Source: Papio anubis
Taxonomy: Eukaryota; Chordata; Mammalia; Primates; Cercopithecidae
Assembly (NCBI RefSeq): GCF_008728515.1
Contig: NC_044976.1
Span: 218,055,467 to 218,119,466 of the forward strand
DNA: 64,000 bases
Direction: 5' to 3'
A model generated the notes under the pieces. It saw only the letters and a program-made list of their open reading frames with translations. It was not told the origin of the DNA and did no database searches. Position numbers and translations under genes: made by a program. Positions 10,381 through 22,557 of the stretch are shown here, piece by piece (position 1 is the stretch's first letter; every line of letters begins with the position of its first letter).

Positions 10381-11860
10381 CCACATCACACACACCACAC
10401 ACCACCACACACCACACAACACACACTACATCACACACACCACACACCACACACCCCACACACCACACACCCCACACAACACACACACACCACACCACAC
10501 ACACCCACACCCCACACAACACACATACACCAATAATAATACCTCACACACCACACACACCCCACATAACACACATACACCACACACCACACAACACACA
10601 ACACACACCATGTCACACACACCACACACACACACCACATCACACACACCCCACACACACACATACACCACATCACACACACCACACAATACACACACAC
10701 CCACACACCACACCACACCCCACACAACACACACACACCACACCACACACAACACCCACACAACACACACTACATCACACACACCACACACACACACCAC
10801 ACCACACACACACCCCACACCCCACACAACACACATACACCACACACACACACCACACCACACACACCCCACACAACACACATACACCACACACCACACA
10901 ACACACACACCCCACACACCACACACCCCACCACAACACACACACACCACACAACACACCCCACACAACACACACTACATCACACACACACACCACACAC
11001 CACACACCCCACACACCACACACATCCTACACAACACACCACCACACACCACACAACACACAACACACACCATGTCACACACTACAACACACACCACACC
11101 ACACACACCTCACACACACACACATACACCACATCACACACACACCACACACCACACACCCCACACACCCCAATACACCACACAACACACACTACATCAC
11201 ACACACCACACACCACACACCCCACACACCACACACCCCACACAACACACACACACCCCACACAACACACACACACACCACACCACCACACACCCCACAC
11301 ACAACACACACTACATCACACACACCACACACACACACACACACACCACACCACACACACCCCACACAACACACACACCCCACACAACACACACAACACA
11401 CACAGCACATCACACACACCACACATACCACATCACACACACACCACACACCCCACACATCACACACACACCACACACCCCACACACCACACACACACCA
11501 CACACACCACATCACACACACACCACACACCCCACACATCACACACACCACATCACACACACACCACACACCCCACACATCACACACACACACCCCACAT
11601 CACACACACACCACACACCCCACACATCACACACACCACATCACACACACACCACACACACCACATCACACACACATCACACACACCACATCCCCTACAG
11701 TGATACCCTGGTTGACTTACTAGAGATTGGTAAAGAGGAAGGGAAACCAGTTGGTCTGGGAGAAGAGGCCCATCCATGATGCCAATGACCCCACCATTTA
11801 GATCCAAGGAGGAAAATAAAGCACGTCTGGTCTGGAGCTTGTAGCAAACATGCGGAAGCC

Positions 11861-11962
11861 CTGCACCCCCATATGCCTGGGCACCCCTACATGCCCGGGC
11901 ACACCCCTTCAGGCCCAGGCACCCCTCCAGGCCCGGGCACCCCTCCAGGCCTGGAACCCCAG
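11861..11962. repeat. 18-bp GC-rich minisatellite
   Basis: About five imperfect units of AGGCCCGGGCACCCCTCC lie just beyond the CA array. Confidence 0.85.
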
Positions 11963-12782
11963 CTGCTTGCTTTTCTCCTCAGTGGGAAAAGAGTTTCAGG
12001 GGCCTGGCCTTCTGAGAAAAAGCCCCTCAAGCCTTATAGTGTGATGGAGGAGGGGAAAGGAGAGGATGAGATGAGATGAGAAGGAGATCCCAGCAGCACA
12101 TCAAGTGCACAGATCACCTCAGCCTATGGAGAAGACCTGACACTAGCCTCATTTTCAGGGAGAAATGCTGGAGGCCCAGAGAGGTCAGGACCTGACCCAG
12201 GGGCACACAGCAGAGAAACAGAGCCTGGGAGTGACCCCAAAGCAGGACCCAGAGCCATGCTCACCACCTCTGTGGGTAAGAGGGACCAGTGAGGCTGGGG
12301 TCAGGGCCCCCCACCTGGGACAGGAGAAGAAGTGGCATCTGAGGCTGTTTCACTAGGTACTTCCCATGTGCAAAGTTTTATTGTGGAATCTTTTCAACAG
12401 CCTGGCAGGGTCCTGCTATAATTGCTTTCATCTTCCACAGAGAAAGCTGGAGCTCAGAGAGGCTGTGAGGACACAAAACCACACAGAATGAAGGATGACA
12501 CACACAGAATGATGCACAGAAGACACACACACACTACACACAAACCACACACAGAATAGCAGATGGCAAAACAACAAGAAAACTACATCCCCAGCCCACA
12601 TCCTCCCTGAACTCCACACTCCCCTCTCCTGAGCATACAACTGCCTAGGGCAATGCCAAAGGAGCAAGGGCCACAAGAATGTCCTGGACCTGGCCAGGGA
12701 AGGACCTGAGCTGGTCCCGAATGCCCTTCCTGTGGTTTCCGCTTCTCCCAGGGCTCAGGCCCTGGCCTTGCAGTCCTCTCAC
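11963..12782. other. Intron 1, 5' part, MIR fragment and CA-rich patch
   Basis: About 12340-12475 is MIR-like ('gaaagctggagctcagagaggct'). 12480-12560 is a short ACACA-rich patch that may be a satellite of the larger array. Confidence 0.5.
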
Positions 12783-12835
12783 CTTCTGGATCTGGCCTGG
12801 TGATTGTCCTACAGAAGGAGGATCCCGGTAGAAGC
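12783..12835 (-). other. LYPD8: Putative non-coding exon 1 of the LYPD8-like gene
   Basis: The exon would start about 30 bp after the TATA box. It ends at CCAGATCCAGAAG followed by GTGAGAGG, a strong donor with GT at 12782-12781. It has no ATG leading into the Ly6 frame, so it would be 5' UTR. Its partner acceptor would be at 6200-6199. The start is estimated from TATA spacing. Confidence 0.45.
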
Positions 12836-12855
12836 TTAGTGCTGGTGTGGCAGAG

Positions 12856-12868
12856 GCCTTATATAGCA
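12856..12868 (-). promoter_or_regulatory. TATA box, putative LYPD8-like promoter
   Basis: Read on the minus strand the sequence is GCTATATAAGGCC, a near-ideal TATA box. About 30 bp downstream a putative exon begins that ends in a consensus donor. No CpG island surrounds it, which fits a tissue-restricted gene. The link to the LYPD8-like exons 6.6 kb downstream is inferred from strand, spacing and a good acceptor in front of the ATG exon. Confidence 0.5.
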
Positions 12869-13375
12869 GGTGGCCGTACAATCAAAAGGCACAGCTTCTT
12901 CTGGGGAGGGACCTCTGGGTCAGACAGGCTAAGGCCTCTGGCTGTCAGACTGTGCCCTGGCCAATAGGGCTACAGGCTGCTCAACCCTTTGGCATCTGTG
13001 CAGCTCGTGTCCTCTCTCAGACCTCTAGGAATTGGGAACAACTTTGGTCAAGGCCTGCCTTTGGCAAAATGTAAAGAGGAGTAAGTTATCTTCCGCACTC
13101 TCCCAGTCTCCTCACACTGTGCCATGGGTGCTCCTGGTTTTCAGTGTGGACCTGAGTTATCTTCCCTCCTCATCTTTACACTGTCCTGGCACTTTACACA
13201 CACACACACGGTGGGGAGTGGCGGGAGCCCACTCATCCGAGGATGCAGAGGTTGAGGGGTACATATCATACCAGTGTCCCCCAGCCTGCGTTTAAACCTT
13301 GCAGTTCCCTGCTCTTGAAAATACCCCTTGGCGATGGCTACCCTACCCGTGTCTCAGCTCTCTCTTCCTTCCCCA
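12869..13375. other. Upstream flank of the putative promoter, no feature recognised
   Basis: Unique sequence with a short (CA)n at about 13196-13210. No CpG island and no second exon were seen. Confidence 0.5.
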
Positions 13376-13379
13376 AACT

Positions 13380-13625
13380 CATGCGTTCATTCGACAAACA
13401 TTTTTTGAGCACCCTCCGTGTCTTAGGCCTACTATAGGAAACCGGGAGGTATTTGTGAGCAAAAAGACAAAGACCTTTGCCCTCCTGGAGTGTAGTCTAG
13501 AGAGGGCTACAGACAGCATAAATTAAAGTGGTAGATAAGCAAATCACAGGGAAAGTCAGAATGTGGTGACTGCTCTGGCAAAAAGACAGAGTAGGATGAG
13601 GCATTCCACTTTCAATGAGGAGGCT
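13380..13625 (+). repeat. L2-like 3' fragment
   Basis: 'Cgacaaacattttttgagcac', a 'tgccctcctggagtgtag' block and 'gtggtagataagcaaatca' fit the ancient L2 3' region. Confidence 0.6.
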
Positions 13626-15584
13626 GTAGTCGGTCTGATGGAGAAGACAAAATCGGAGTTATTTTTATAAGCAGAGACTCCAGCCATCTCTTTTCCTCTC
13701 GCTTCTCACCATGTGCCTTCAGGCTGCTTATCACAGCATTTTCCTAAAAAAAAAAGGCAGCTTCCTCCCTAACAGAACCATATCGTTTCCCACCACACAT
13801 TAGTCAGTCACCTGGCAGGGCACAAGAGAAGTGGCACAGTCATATCCAACGGGGTGTGTGTGGGTTTGCAGGTTTCGTGAACGTGGCCTCCCTGAGCCAC
13901 AGATGGAGGGCCCGACGAGCCCACGAACGCTGTTCTGAGAGAACAGCTCTGGTGTCAGACTGAGTCCTGACACGAGAAAATCGGGTTGATCAGTGTTAAT
14001 TCCTTTCAGAAGGCACCAGATACTCAGGCAAATGGACGCAACTCAACCACAAAGATCTGAGTCTGAATCCAGACTTTGTCCCTCATATCACATGGGTTAC
14101 TTATTAACCTCACTCGTTGGGCCACAGCTCTTTGTCTTTAAAATGGAATCATCAGGCCCTGAAGAAATGCCTCCTGATGATTTATTTACTCCTGGAATCA
14201 TCACCCCATTCCTCTGTGTTTTTTCCAAGGCCATCTATCTATCAATAATGTCCTGAGGACGCCTACCTCATGGGGAATTATTATTAACACCATGTATGAT
14301 TTTAACTGGGCCCATTTATCAACAAGGACACTGAAGATAATGGAAGCCCCCTGAACTAGGCTGTGCAGTCTACATGGCTGCTCACAGCAGTCCTGGGTTT
14401 TGAGGCCCCAGGCAGTGTGCCAAGGGTATCACCAGCTGCCATGACAGATAAGGAAACAGGCCCAGGGAGGCCTTCCCTGTAGGCCTTCAGACACCTGGGC
14501 CACCAATCTCCCCATTTCAACATGGCTGATATGGGATGCAGCCTCCCACCCATGGGATTGGAGACATTGACTAGACTCCCCTCGTCCCTCCTCCAGGGAG
14601 TTCACCTCTCTGTCATCAATGTGGGGTCCAAGGACCAGAATCAGTCACAGGGAGTTACGAAAAAGCCCTCCTCTAAAGCAGACTCCTCCTGACTAGCCAA
14701 GAAGTCCAGAAGACCCAGGAGAAGCTACGTCTCAGCAAGCAGCCCAACTTTTAAACTAAGAAGCCCTGGGCACACCTCAGGCAGGCTGGTGCCATCATCT
14801 TTTTAGAAGAGGACAAGGTTGCCCATCCTTACAACCTGCTGAGCTGAGGCAAACCTGGAGCTCAGCCGAGTCCCAGCGAGTCATCTAGTGCTAAATCTGG
14901 AACCACTCTGGGAAATGGCCTTTTCCCAAAGTTTCCCTTGATAACCAGCGAAGCTGGAGGTGAAGGTTTCAGAGAAGTCCCTCATTTGGAATAAGCGTGT
15001 GGGAGGTGTGTAGGGTCAGGTCAGGGAAGCCAGAGCAGGAATTGTATCCAACAGGAGTCCAAGCCAAAGACCCAGCAAAAGGATCAAGGGCATCCACCCC
15101 GACCTGCCTTCTGTATGTGTTTGCTTCTGGGAGCCTTTCATTGTCTAGCTTATTCCTCCAGCTTGGAGATGTGAGAACAGGCTAAAAAGAATGAATTATT
15201 GCCCCCAGCATTCCTGTCTCCCCCTCCCCCAGTCACCTTGCAGAGGAAATGAGCATGTCCTGGAAGATAAACTTCCCCAATCGTCCGTGGCCTTGTGTAA
15301 GATGATGATCCCCTGAGTCTTGGGTTTCCCATCTTTCAAGTGGCAAAAACGGCGCTACTGCCTGAAAAGCTATTCTGAAGGTTAAAGGAGGTCACACAAG
15401 CAGACGATGAGGAGAAACTATCACGTCATACAGGCTCTAAAAACAATGGCTACTGCTGCTATCATTGTTCTATGAGCTCATATCAGTGACTGCACAGCCC
15501 AGAGGAGCTTTCATATCCGCACAGGGCAATGGTCTCAGGTGAGGTGCAGCCTCAGAACACACTTCTACCACAATTAGATACACT
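13626..15584. other. Mostly unique intergenic DNA with MIR relics
   Basis: MIR-like pieces are visible near 14040-14150, 14770-14960 and 15290-15470 (the 'tcttgggtttcccatctttcaa' type of phrase). No gene was recognised; ORFs are short and unsupported. Confidence 0.5.
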
Positions 15585-15890
15585 TCATGCCCACTAACAC
15601 GAATAAAATCAAAAAGAAAGAAAGAAAAAGACAGAGAAAGAAAGAGAAGGAAGAAAGGAAAATTGCAAGTGTCAGGATATGGAGAAACTGGAACCTTCAT
15701 ACATTACTGGTAGGAGTGTAAAATGGTGCAAAACTGTGGAAACAGTTTGGCAGTTCCTCTGAGAGTTACCAATGACACAGCAAATCCACACCTAGGTACA
15801 TACCCAATATAATTGAATGAAAACAACTGTTTATACAAAAACTTGTGCATGAATAATCATAGCAGTATGATTAGACTTAATTTACAAGCA
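15585..15890 (+). mobile_element. L1 (mammalian-age) ORF2 3' fragment
   Basis: 'Atggagaaactggaacc', 'actggtaggagtgtaaaatgg' and 'gtggaaacagtttggcag' are the conserved 3' part of L1 ORF2. Truncated at both ends, with an internal GAAA-rich expansion (15610-15662). Confidence 0.85.
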
Positions 15891-16560
15891 TATATATATA
15901 TTTCTTCACATCTCTCTTCCCCACGTCTGGTTTCTTTTTACCTTTTCAAGTAAATGACTTTAAAATGACTTCCAAATTACACAAAATTATTTTTTATAAA
16001 ATGCAATTTACAGAATTATATATTAATTAGAATTTTTATTTCTAGTAATCTTAAGTTTTAGTGAAAACGAGAAGCAAGAAATCTGAACTGTATGTCAGAT
16101 ATTAGCATTTTATACATAAAATTATTTCACAATTTCAGAACCATGTTTTCTCATATAATAATTATTTACATTGGAAATGACCCAGACATTCAATAAGCAT
16201 TTGTTATTTAATTTAAAATAATGTTAAGATTTTACATTACACAAAATGTCCACTTATAGGTATTTATCTCATTTACATGTATTTAATTTATTTTTTAACA
16301 ATTTAGATTACTCTTGAAAACCAAGGTATTATATAAAGTTAGTCATTATCTAAAGTTATTTCCCTAATAACCACAGAGGTCAATATAAAATTTATTGATT
16401 TAGACAGAAATATATGCTGATGACTCTAAAGACATTTTTATTATTTTAATAATAATTTTTGAAGCTAGTTTTATTTATCGAAGATTCACATGAACTTGAA
16501 AACTGTTTAGACTTAATTTATGAGTACTCGTTTACTTATATGCCAATTTGGTAGCAAGAC
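15891..16560. other. AT-rich intergenic DNA, unassigned
   Basis: Strongly A+T rich, with no repeat family recognised with confidence. Confidence 0.45.
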
Positions 16561-16951
16561 AAGTGAAACAAAAAGCTGGTTCTTTGAAAAGATAAATAAA
16601 ATTGATAGACCACCAGTGAGATTAACCAAAAAAAGAAAACAGAGGATCTAAATAAGCTCAATTAGAAACAAAACAGGAGATATTACAACTGATACCACAG
16701 AAATACAAAAGACCATTCAAGGCTACTATGAACATCTTTACATGCATAAACTAGAAAACCTAGAAGAGATAAATAAATTCTTGGAAATATACAACCCTCC
16801 TAGATTAAACCAGAAAGAAATAGAATATTTGAACAGACCAATAACAAGCAGAGAGATTGAAATGGTAATTCTTTAAAAAAAAAATGCCAATAAAAAGAAG
16901 TCCAGGACCAGATAAACTCACAGCTAAATGCTATCAGACATTAAAAGAAGA

Positions 16952-17248
16952 GGTGGGCGCAGCGGCTCACACCTGTAATCACAGCACTTTGGGAGGCCAA
17001 GGGGAGTAGATCACTTGAGGCCAGGAGTTCAAGACCAGCCTAGCCAACATGGTGAAACCCCGTCGCTACTAAAAGCACAAAAATTAGCTGGGCATTTTAG
17101 TGCACACCTGTAATTCCAGCTATTAGGGAGGCTGAGGCAAGAGAGTTGCTTTCACCCGGGGATGGAGGTTGCAGTGAGCCGAAATTGTGCCACTGCACTC
17201 CAGCCCAGGTGACAGAGCAAGACTCTGTCTCGAATAAATAAATAAATA
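16952..17248 (+). repeat. Alu inside the L1
   Basis: Full-length Alu head to (AATA)n tail. The L1 reads from 'aagaagag' directly into 'tggtaccaatcc' across it. Confidence 0.95.
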
Positions 17249-19821
17249 ATTGGTACCAATCCTGTTGACACTATTACAAATGGTAGAGAAAGATGGAATC
17301 CTCCCTAAATCATTCTATGAAGCCAGTATCACCCTAATACCGAAACTAGTAAAGGATGTAACTGAAAAAAAACTACAGACCAATATCCCTGATGAACATA
17401 GATGCAAAAATCCTCAACAAAATACTAGCTAAGCAAATCCAAAAGCAAATCAAAAAGATAATCCATCACGATCAAGTGGGTTTCATACCAGGGATGCAAG
17501 GATGGTTTAACATATGTAAGTCAATAAATGTGATACACCACATAAACAGAATTAAAAACAAAAATCACATAATCATACCAATAGATGCAGAAAAAGCATT
17601 CGACAAAATCCAACATCCTTTATGATTAATACCCTCAGCAAAATCTACATAGAAGGGACATATCTTAAGGTAAGAAAAGCCATCTATGACAAACCCACAG
17701 ACAACATTACACTGAACAGGGAAAGGTTGAAAGCATTCCCCATGAGAACTACAACAAAAGAAGGATGCTCACTCTCACCATGTCTATTCAACATAGTACT
17801 AGAAATCCTAGCCAGAGGAATCAGACAAGAGAAATAAATAAAGGGCATCCGAATTGGTAAAGAAGAAGTCAACCTGTTGCTGTTTGTGTCTGGTATGATT
17901 GTATACCCAGAAAGGCATATAGACTCATGCAAAAAACTCCTAGAACTGGTAAATGAATTCAGTAAAGTTTCAGGATACAAAATGTACACAAATCATTAGC
18001 TCTGCTATACACCAACAGTGACCAAGCTGAGAATCAAATCAAGAACTCAATCTCTTTCACAATAGCTACAAAAAAAAATCAAATACTTAGGAATATACCT
18101 AACCAAGGACATGAAAGACCTCTACAAGGAAAACTACAAAACATTGCTGAAAGAAATCATAGATGACACAAACAAATGGAAACACATCCTATGCTCATGA
18201 ATGGGTAGAATCAATGTTGTGAAAATGACCATACTGCCAAAAGCAATCTACAAATTCAATGCAATTCTCATCAAAATGCCACCATCATTCTTCACAGAAC
18301 TAAAAAAAAAAAAATCCTAAAATTCATATAGGACGAAAAAAGAGCCTGCATAGCCAAAGCAAGACTAAACAAAAAGAACAAATCTGGAGGCATCACTTTA
18401 CCCAACTTCAAACTATACTGTAAGGACATAGTCACCAAAATAGCATGGTACTGGTATAAAAAATAAGCGTCTAGGCTGATGGAACAGAACAAAGAACCAA
18501 GAAATAAAGCCAAATATTTACAGCCAACTGATCTTTGACAAAGCAAACAAAAACACAAAGTGGGGAAAGGACACCTTATCCAACGAATAGTGCTGGGATA
18601 ATTGACAAGCCACATATAGAAGAATGAGATGGGATCCTCATCTCTCATCTTATACAAAAATCAACCCAAGATGGATCAAGGACTTACATCTAAGACCTGA
18701 AACCATGAAGATTCTAGGAGATAATATCGTAAAACCCCTTCTAGACTTTGGTTTAGGCAAAGACTTCATGACCAAGAACCCAAAAGCAAATGCAACAAAA
18801 ACAAAGATAAATACATGGGACTTAATTAAACTAAAAAGCTTCTGCACAGACAACGAAATAATCAGCAGAGTTAACAGACAACCCACAGAGTGGGGGAAGA
18901 TTTTCACAATCTATACATCCAACAAGGGACTAATATCCAGAATCTACAATGGACTCAAACAAATCAGCAAGGAAGACACAAACAATCCCATCAAAAAGTG
19001 GGCTAAGGACACAGATAGACAATTCTCAACAGAAGATATACAAATGGCCAACAAACATGAAAAAATGCTCAACATCGCTAATGATCAGGGAAATGCAAAT
19101 CAAAACCACAAGGCAATACCACCTTACTCCTGCAAGAATGGTCATAATCAAAAAATTAAAAAATAATAGATGTTGATGTAGATGCACTGAACAGGGAACA
19201 CTTCTACCCTGCTGGTGGGAACGTAAACTAGTACAACCACTATGGAAACCAGTGTGGAGATTCCTTAAAGAACTGAAAGTACAACTACTGCCTGATCCAG
19301 CAATCCCACTACTTTGCTAGAGGAAAAGAAGTTATTTATTATTTATTATTATACAAAAAAATTAGTATTTGTTATTATGCAAAAAAGATACTTGCACACG
19401 TATGTTTATAACAGCACAATTCACAATTGCAAAAATGTGGAACCAACCAAAATGCCCATCAATCAATAAGTCCATAAAGAAAATTTTATATATATATATA
19501 TAGATACACACACAATGGAATACTACTCAGCCTTAAAAACAAATAAATTAATAGCATTTGCAGCCACCTTAATGAGATTAGAGACTATTATTCTAAGTGA
19601 AGTAACTCAGGAATGGAAAACCAAATATTGTATGTTCTCACTCATAAGTGGGAGCTAAGCTATGAGGATGCAAAGACATAAGAATGATACAATGGACTTT
19701 GGGGACTCAGGAAAAGGGTAGAAAGAGGGGATAAAAGACTACAAATTGGGTGCAGGGTATACTGCTCAGGTGATGGGTGCACCAAAATCTCACAAATTGC
19801 CACTAAAGAATGTCTTCATAT

Positions 19822-20125
19822 GGCCAGGTGTGGTGGCTCACACCTGTAATCCCAGCACTTTGGGAGGCTGAGGAGGGTGGATCACCTGAGATCAGGAGTT
19901 TGAGACCAGCCTTACCAACAAGGAGAAACCCCATCTCTACTAAAAATGCAAAAAAAATTAGCCAGGCAGGGTGGCCCATGCTTGTAATCCCAGCTACTTG
20001 GGAGGCTGAGGCAGGAGAATCGCTTGAACCCGGGAAGCGGAGGTTGTGGTGAGCCGAGATCGAGCCATTGCACTCCAATCGGGGCAACAAAAGTAAAACT
20101 CTGTCTCAAAAAAAAAAAAAAAAAA
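19822..20125 (+). repeat. Alu inside the L1 3' UTR
   Basis: Full-length AluS-like element with a poly(A) tail. Flanks AAAGAATGTCTTCAT and AAAGAATGAACTCAT look like a diverged target-site duplication. Confidence 0.95.
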
Positions 20126-20175
20126 GAATGAACTCATGTAACCAAATACCACCTGTTCCACAATCACCCATGGAA

Positions 20176-20967
20176 ATCAGAATGTTATATACATATAAAA
20201 TAGGTAACAGTTGTTTTATCTTGATTAAATTGGTATCAAATTAATAGGCATAAGTGAAAAAACTAATCATTTACTAGTCATAAAAAATACAATAATATCA
20301 TTCACTGTATATTACCAAGAAAGTAACTCAGATAAGCAGCAGATGATGAGAAGAGCATCCTGAAAATTCTGCATATATCCTTATGTATATCCTTAAAAAT
20401 CACTTACTTTCCTTTATGTAATTTTGATTTTAATTTAAATGTCACGTATTTTCAGCTAACATTTAAATTAGTCTTTTGTTGTAAAACTTCAGTTGTTATA
20501 AATCGTGAAACATTTTCAGAAACTTGCTTGAAGGTAGAAATAATTCTTTCCTTCTATGATATAATTATATCACATTAAATATTTACAAAATTATGTTTGA
20601 GAAATGTATTCTGACCGTGAACATAATCAAATTCAAGATCAATATTATAATAGAATGAAGACTTATGGGGAAATGTTGCAATCAGTAAAATCTTCAAGAC
20701 CAGGTAATAGTAAAGAAGATACCCATCTGGAATATTGCAGAGTGGTTGATACCACATTTTATCAAAGGACGGTGATGTTCATCTTCTGTTTCCCACAGAA
20801 CTCTGGATCCAGTTAACAGAGGTAAGGAGAAGCAGCAGCAGTATTTCAAATGTCCACATTTGATCTGCAAAAGATTCTGAGCAGGTAGAAAAAAAAATGC
20901 ATCCACTTCAGTCTGTGAAATTAAGGTTCAGTTATTTTTCAAGATTGGGAGGACATCACAGTGTTGA
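20176..20967. other. AT-rich stretch, unassigned
   Basis: Lies between the L1 end and an AluY. Short ORFs on both strands have no recognised family. It may be old repeat DNA. Confidence 0.45.
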
Positions 20968-21273
20968 TTTTTTTTTTTTTTTTTTTTTTTGAGATGGAGT
21001 CTCTCCTAGGCTGGAGAGTCACCTAGGCTGGAGTGCAGTGGTGTGATCTTGGCTGACTGCAAGCTCTGCCTCCTGGGTTCACACCATTCTCCTGCCTCCC
21101 GAGTAGCTGGGACTACAGGCGCCCGCCACCATGCCCGGCTAGTTTTTGTATTTTTAGTAGAAACAGGGTTTCACTGTGTTAACCAGGATGGTCTCAATCT
21201 CTTGACCTCATGATCCACCCACCCCGGCCTCCCAAAGTGCTGGGATTACAGACATGAGCCACCGCGCCCGGCC
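20968..21273 (-). repeat. AluY-like element at the broken end of the DPY19L4 retrocopy
   Basis: Full-length minus-strand Alu with a 23-T tract. No matching target-site duplication is seen, and the retrocopy text stops at its head. A small internal repeat of 'cctaggctggag' is present. Confidence 0.93.
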
Positions 21274-21275
21274 AC

Positions 21276-22074
21276 CTGTAGAGATTCTTAACAGAGGAGC
21301 CAATTCATTGTAAACTTCTTGGCCATATTTGGTCCAAACTTAACTTCAAGGAATTTCAGCATGAGCCCATTTTCTTTCTGTAGGACAAACATCTTCATTA
21401 TAACATACAATGTCACTGTTAGAGTACACACCAAGTAAAAATTAATCACTTTCATTATTTTAGCTACAAAAGTTCCTTTCTTTAGATTTAGCCAAAGGCA
21501 CTGAGTAAGCATTGAGACTGCTACCAAACTTAATAAACAAGATACCAAGAAAGCTTGATTCTCTAGCTGCAGTAAATATCCCAGGAAGAGAGAAAATACA
21601 TAGATTTTATAAACTTCAGAAACCTCATCACTTTGCTCCAGTGAAAAGACATCTAGCAGGAACAGACACTGCTTGAAGAAACTGGATAGTGGCTGTACCC
21701 CCATCATCATAAATGTGTAAATGGAAGCACTCATCGACAAGTAGAAAACCTCTCTCCATAAGTATTTAAGTTGCTTTTTCATAGCCTGGAAGTCCAGTAA
21801 CTTGGCAGACAAAACATGGCAGTGCCCAGCTTTCTCTTAAAGGAATGGAGTATTCGGTTCTTGTTGTATTATGTCTACCCTGTTAATAATAACCCATGCA
21901 ACAGTGAGCATTCCTGCTAGCCACATTCCATTCATAAGCCAACTTGTAACAAATAAAGCAACAACATATATTCCTTACACTCCAAAAACAATGCCAATAG
22001 AGAAATACTCCACCTCAGTAATCTCATTGCTACCAGTGGCTTGATATAAAACAATGGCAATGAGTTCTGGATAT
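21276..22074 (-). pseudogene. DPY19L4 retrocopy, middle part
   Basis: The minus strand, read across frameshifts, matches DPY19L4 from YPELIAIVLYQATGSNE through the transmembrane core (for example VYKIYVFSLFLGYLL and KVINFYLVCTLT) to NWLLC and ESLQ. DPY19-family proteins are multipass ER membrane proteins; some members are C-mannosyltransferases. The parent gene has many introns, and none are present here, so this is a processed copy. It contains several stops and frameshifts. The downstream half of the protein is absent: the copy ends at an AluY. Upstream it is cut by an ERV and resumes at 28816. Confidence 0.87.
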
Positions 22075-22557
22075 GTAGCAGGTCGAACTGCAGACAAAGC
22101 TCCTCAAACCCCATATTAAAGAAGGAAGAGGTTTTCTTTAAAACCTCTTCGGGAGCGTCGGCAGACCCACGTCTTAAGAGCCGAGCTCCCGAGAAAGAAA
22201 TATTGGCCTTTTTAAAGGTTTACAATGTTAAGGGGTCCACGTGAAAGGGTCGTGATAAATCCAGCAGTGTGGGAAACGTGGCTGGGGACTACATGCATCA
22301 GCTAACAGAACAAAAAGTTTTACAGTGCTTTTTTCACACAGTGTCTGGGATTTACAGATAACATAACACAAGTAGTTTAGGTCAGGGATTGACGTTATTA
22401 ATCTTACTTTCTTTAACTCTTAGGGCCGGGTGGTGGTGCCAAGGTTGTCTGGCTATTTATCTTACTTTTGTTTCTTTCTAACTTTTCTAACTAGTCTAGT
22501 GAACTAGGCAAGGTCGGGGGAGGAGGGCAGCAAGAGTAGTAGTGGTCTCCTTCCTTA
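22075..22557 (-). repeat. ERV1 3' LTR
   Basis: Shares with the LTR at 27440-28815 the blocks 'gctcctcaaac/gctcctcagac', 'gccgagctcccgag', 'acagtgtctggg' and 'tagtggtctccttcctta'. Confidence 0.8.

Larger units (their letters stand above)
7531..11695 (-). repeat. Long CA-rich (GT-rich on minus) irregular repeat array in intron 1
   Basis: About 4.1 kb is almost purely C and A on the plus strand, mixing CACACA, CACACC and CCCCACACAACACACATACACC units, with irregular higher-order units of a few tens of bases. The right part (10381-11695) is clean. The left part is increasingly degraded by AATAAT-like triplets. The long Thr-His ORFs across it are simple-repeat artefacts. On the gene's sense strand the repeat is GT/GGGT-rich, which could form non-B DNA. 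Confidence 0.95.
1..12835 (-). pseudogene. LYPD8: LYPD8-like Ly6/uPAR gene, 3' end off the left edge, probably inactive
   Basis: Four phase-compatible coding exons and one putative non-coding exon on the minus strand spell a LYPD8-type protein: signal peptide, then Ly6/uPAR cysteine motifs (SCVQCNSW in exon 2, YQKMFCSAKNCS in exon 3, AECLACY and WKCYEEEQC in exon 4). LYPD8 is known as a heavily glycosylated GPI-anchored protein of colonic enterocytes that binds flagella of motile bacteria and keeps them off the epithelium. The exon carrying the rest of domain 2 and the GPI signal is not in the window. Exon 3 has an in-frame TAA between the MFCSAKNCS and SQCC motifs, plus apparent indels and a weakened donor. 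The locus is therefore either a lineage-specific LYPD8 pseudogene or the nearby pseudogene recalled as LYPD9P. Family assignment is strong; the pseudogene call is good but depends on base accuracy in exon 3. Confidence 0.8.
16562..20175 (+). mobile_element. L1 (primate-age) ORF2 and 3' UTR, disabled, split by two Alus
   Basis: The sequence runs from ORF2 near 'gctggttctttgaaaag', through reverse-transcriptase and C-terminal parts, to the 3' UTR near 20175. One recognisable open stretch (18624-19166, 180 aa) is an ORF2 C-terminal part including the L1 pattern 'RPETMKILGDNI'. Many stops and frameshifts break the rest, and ORF1 and the 5' UTR are missing. Two Alu elements interrupt it at 16952 and 19822, and the L1 text resumes after each. 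It cannot encode active enzyme. Confidence 0.9.

Noticed and set aside
10426..11593. Long Cys/Val-rich ORFs on the minus strand, looking like a cysteine-rich protein
   Set aside because: Same array read in reverse (TGTGTG giving Cys-Val); not a metallothionein-like gene.
7531..11695. CRISPR-like array of short repeats
   Set aside because: No constant repeat with unique spacers, and the host is a primate.
7531..11695. Telomeric or interstitial telomere repeat
   Set aside because: No TTAGGG or CCCTAA runs; units are CACACC and CCCCACACAA types.
10610..11779. 389-codon Thr/His-rich ORF on the plus strand
   Set aside because: It is a translation of the CA-rich array; simple repeats stay open by composition. 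No start context, splice or family support.
18624..19166. 180-codon ORF
   Set aside because: L1 ORF2 C-terminal remnant, not a host gene.
20590..20906. Possible remaining 3' half of the DPY19L4 retrocopy
   Set aside because: Translations on both strands do not resemble the expected DPY19L4 C-terminal half.
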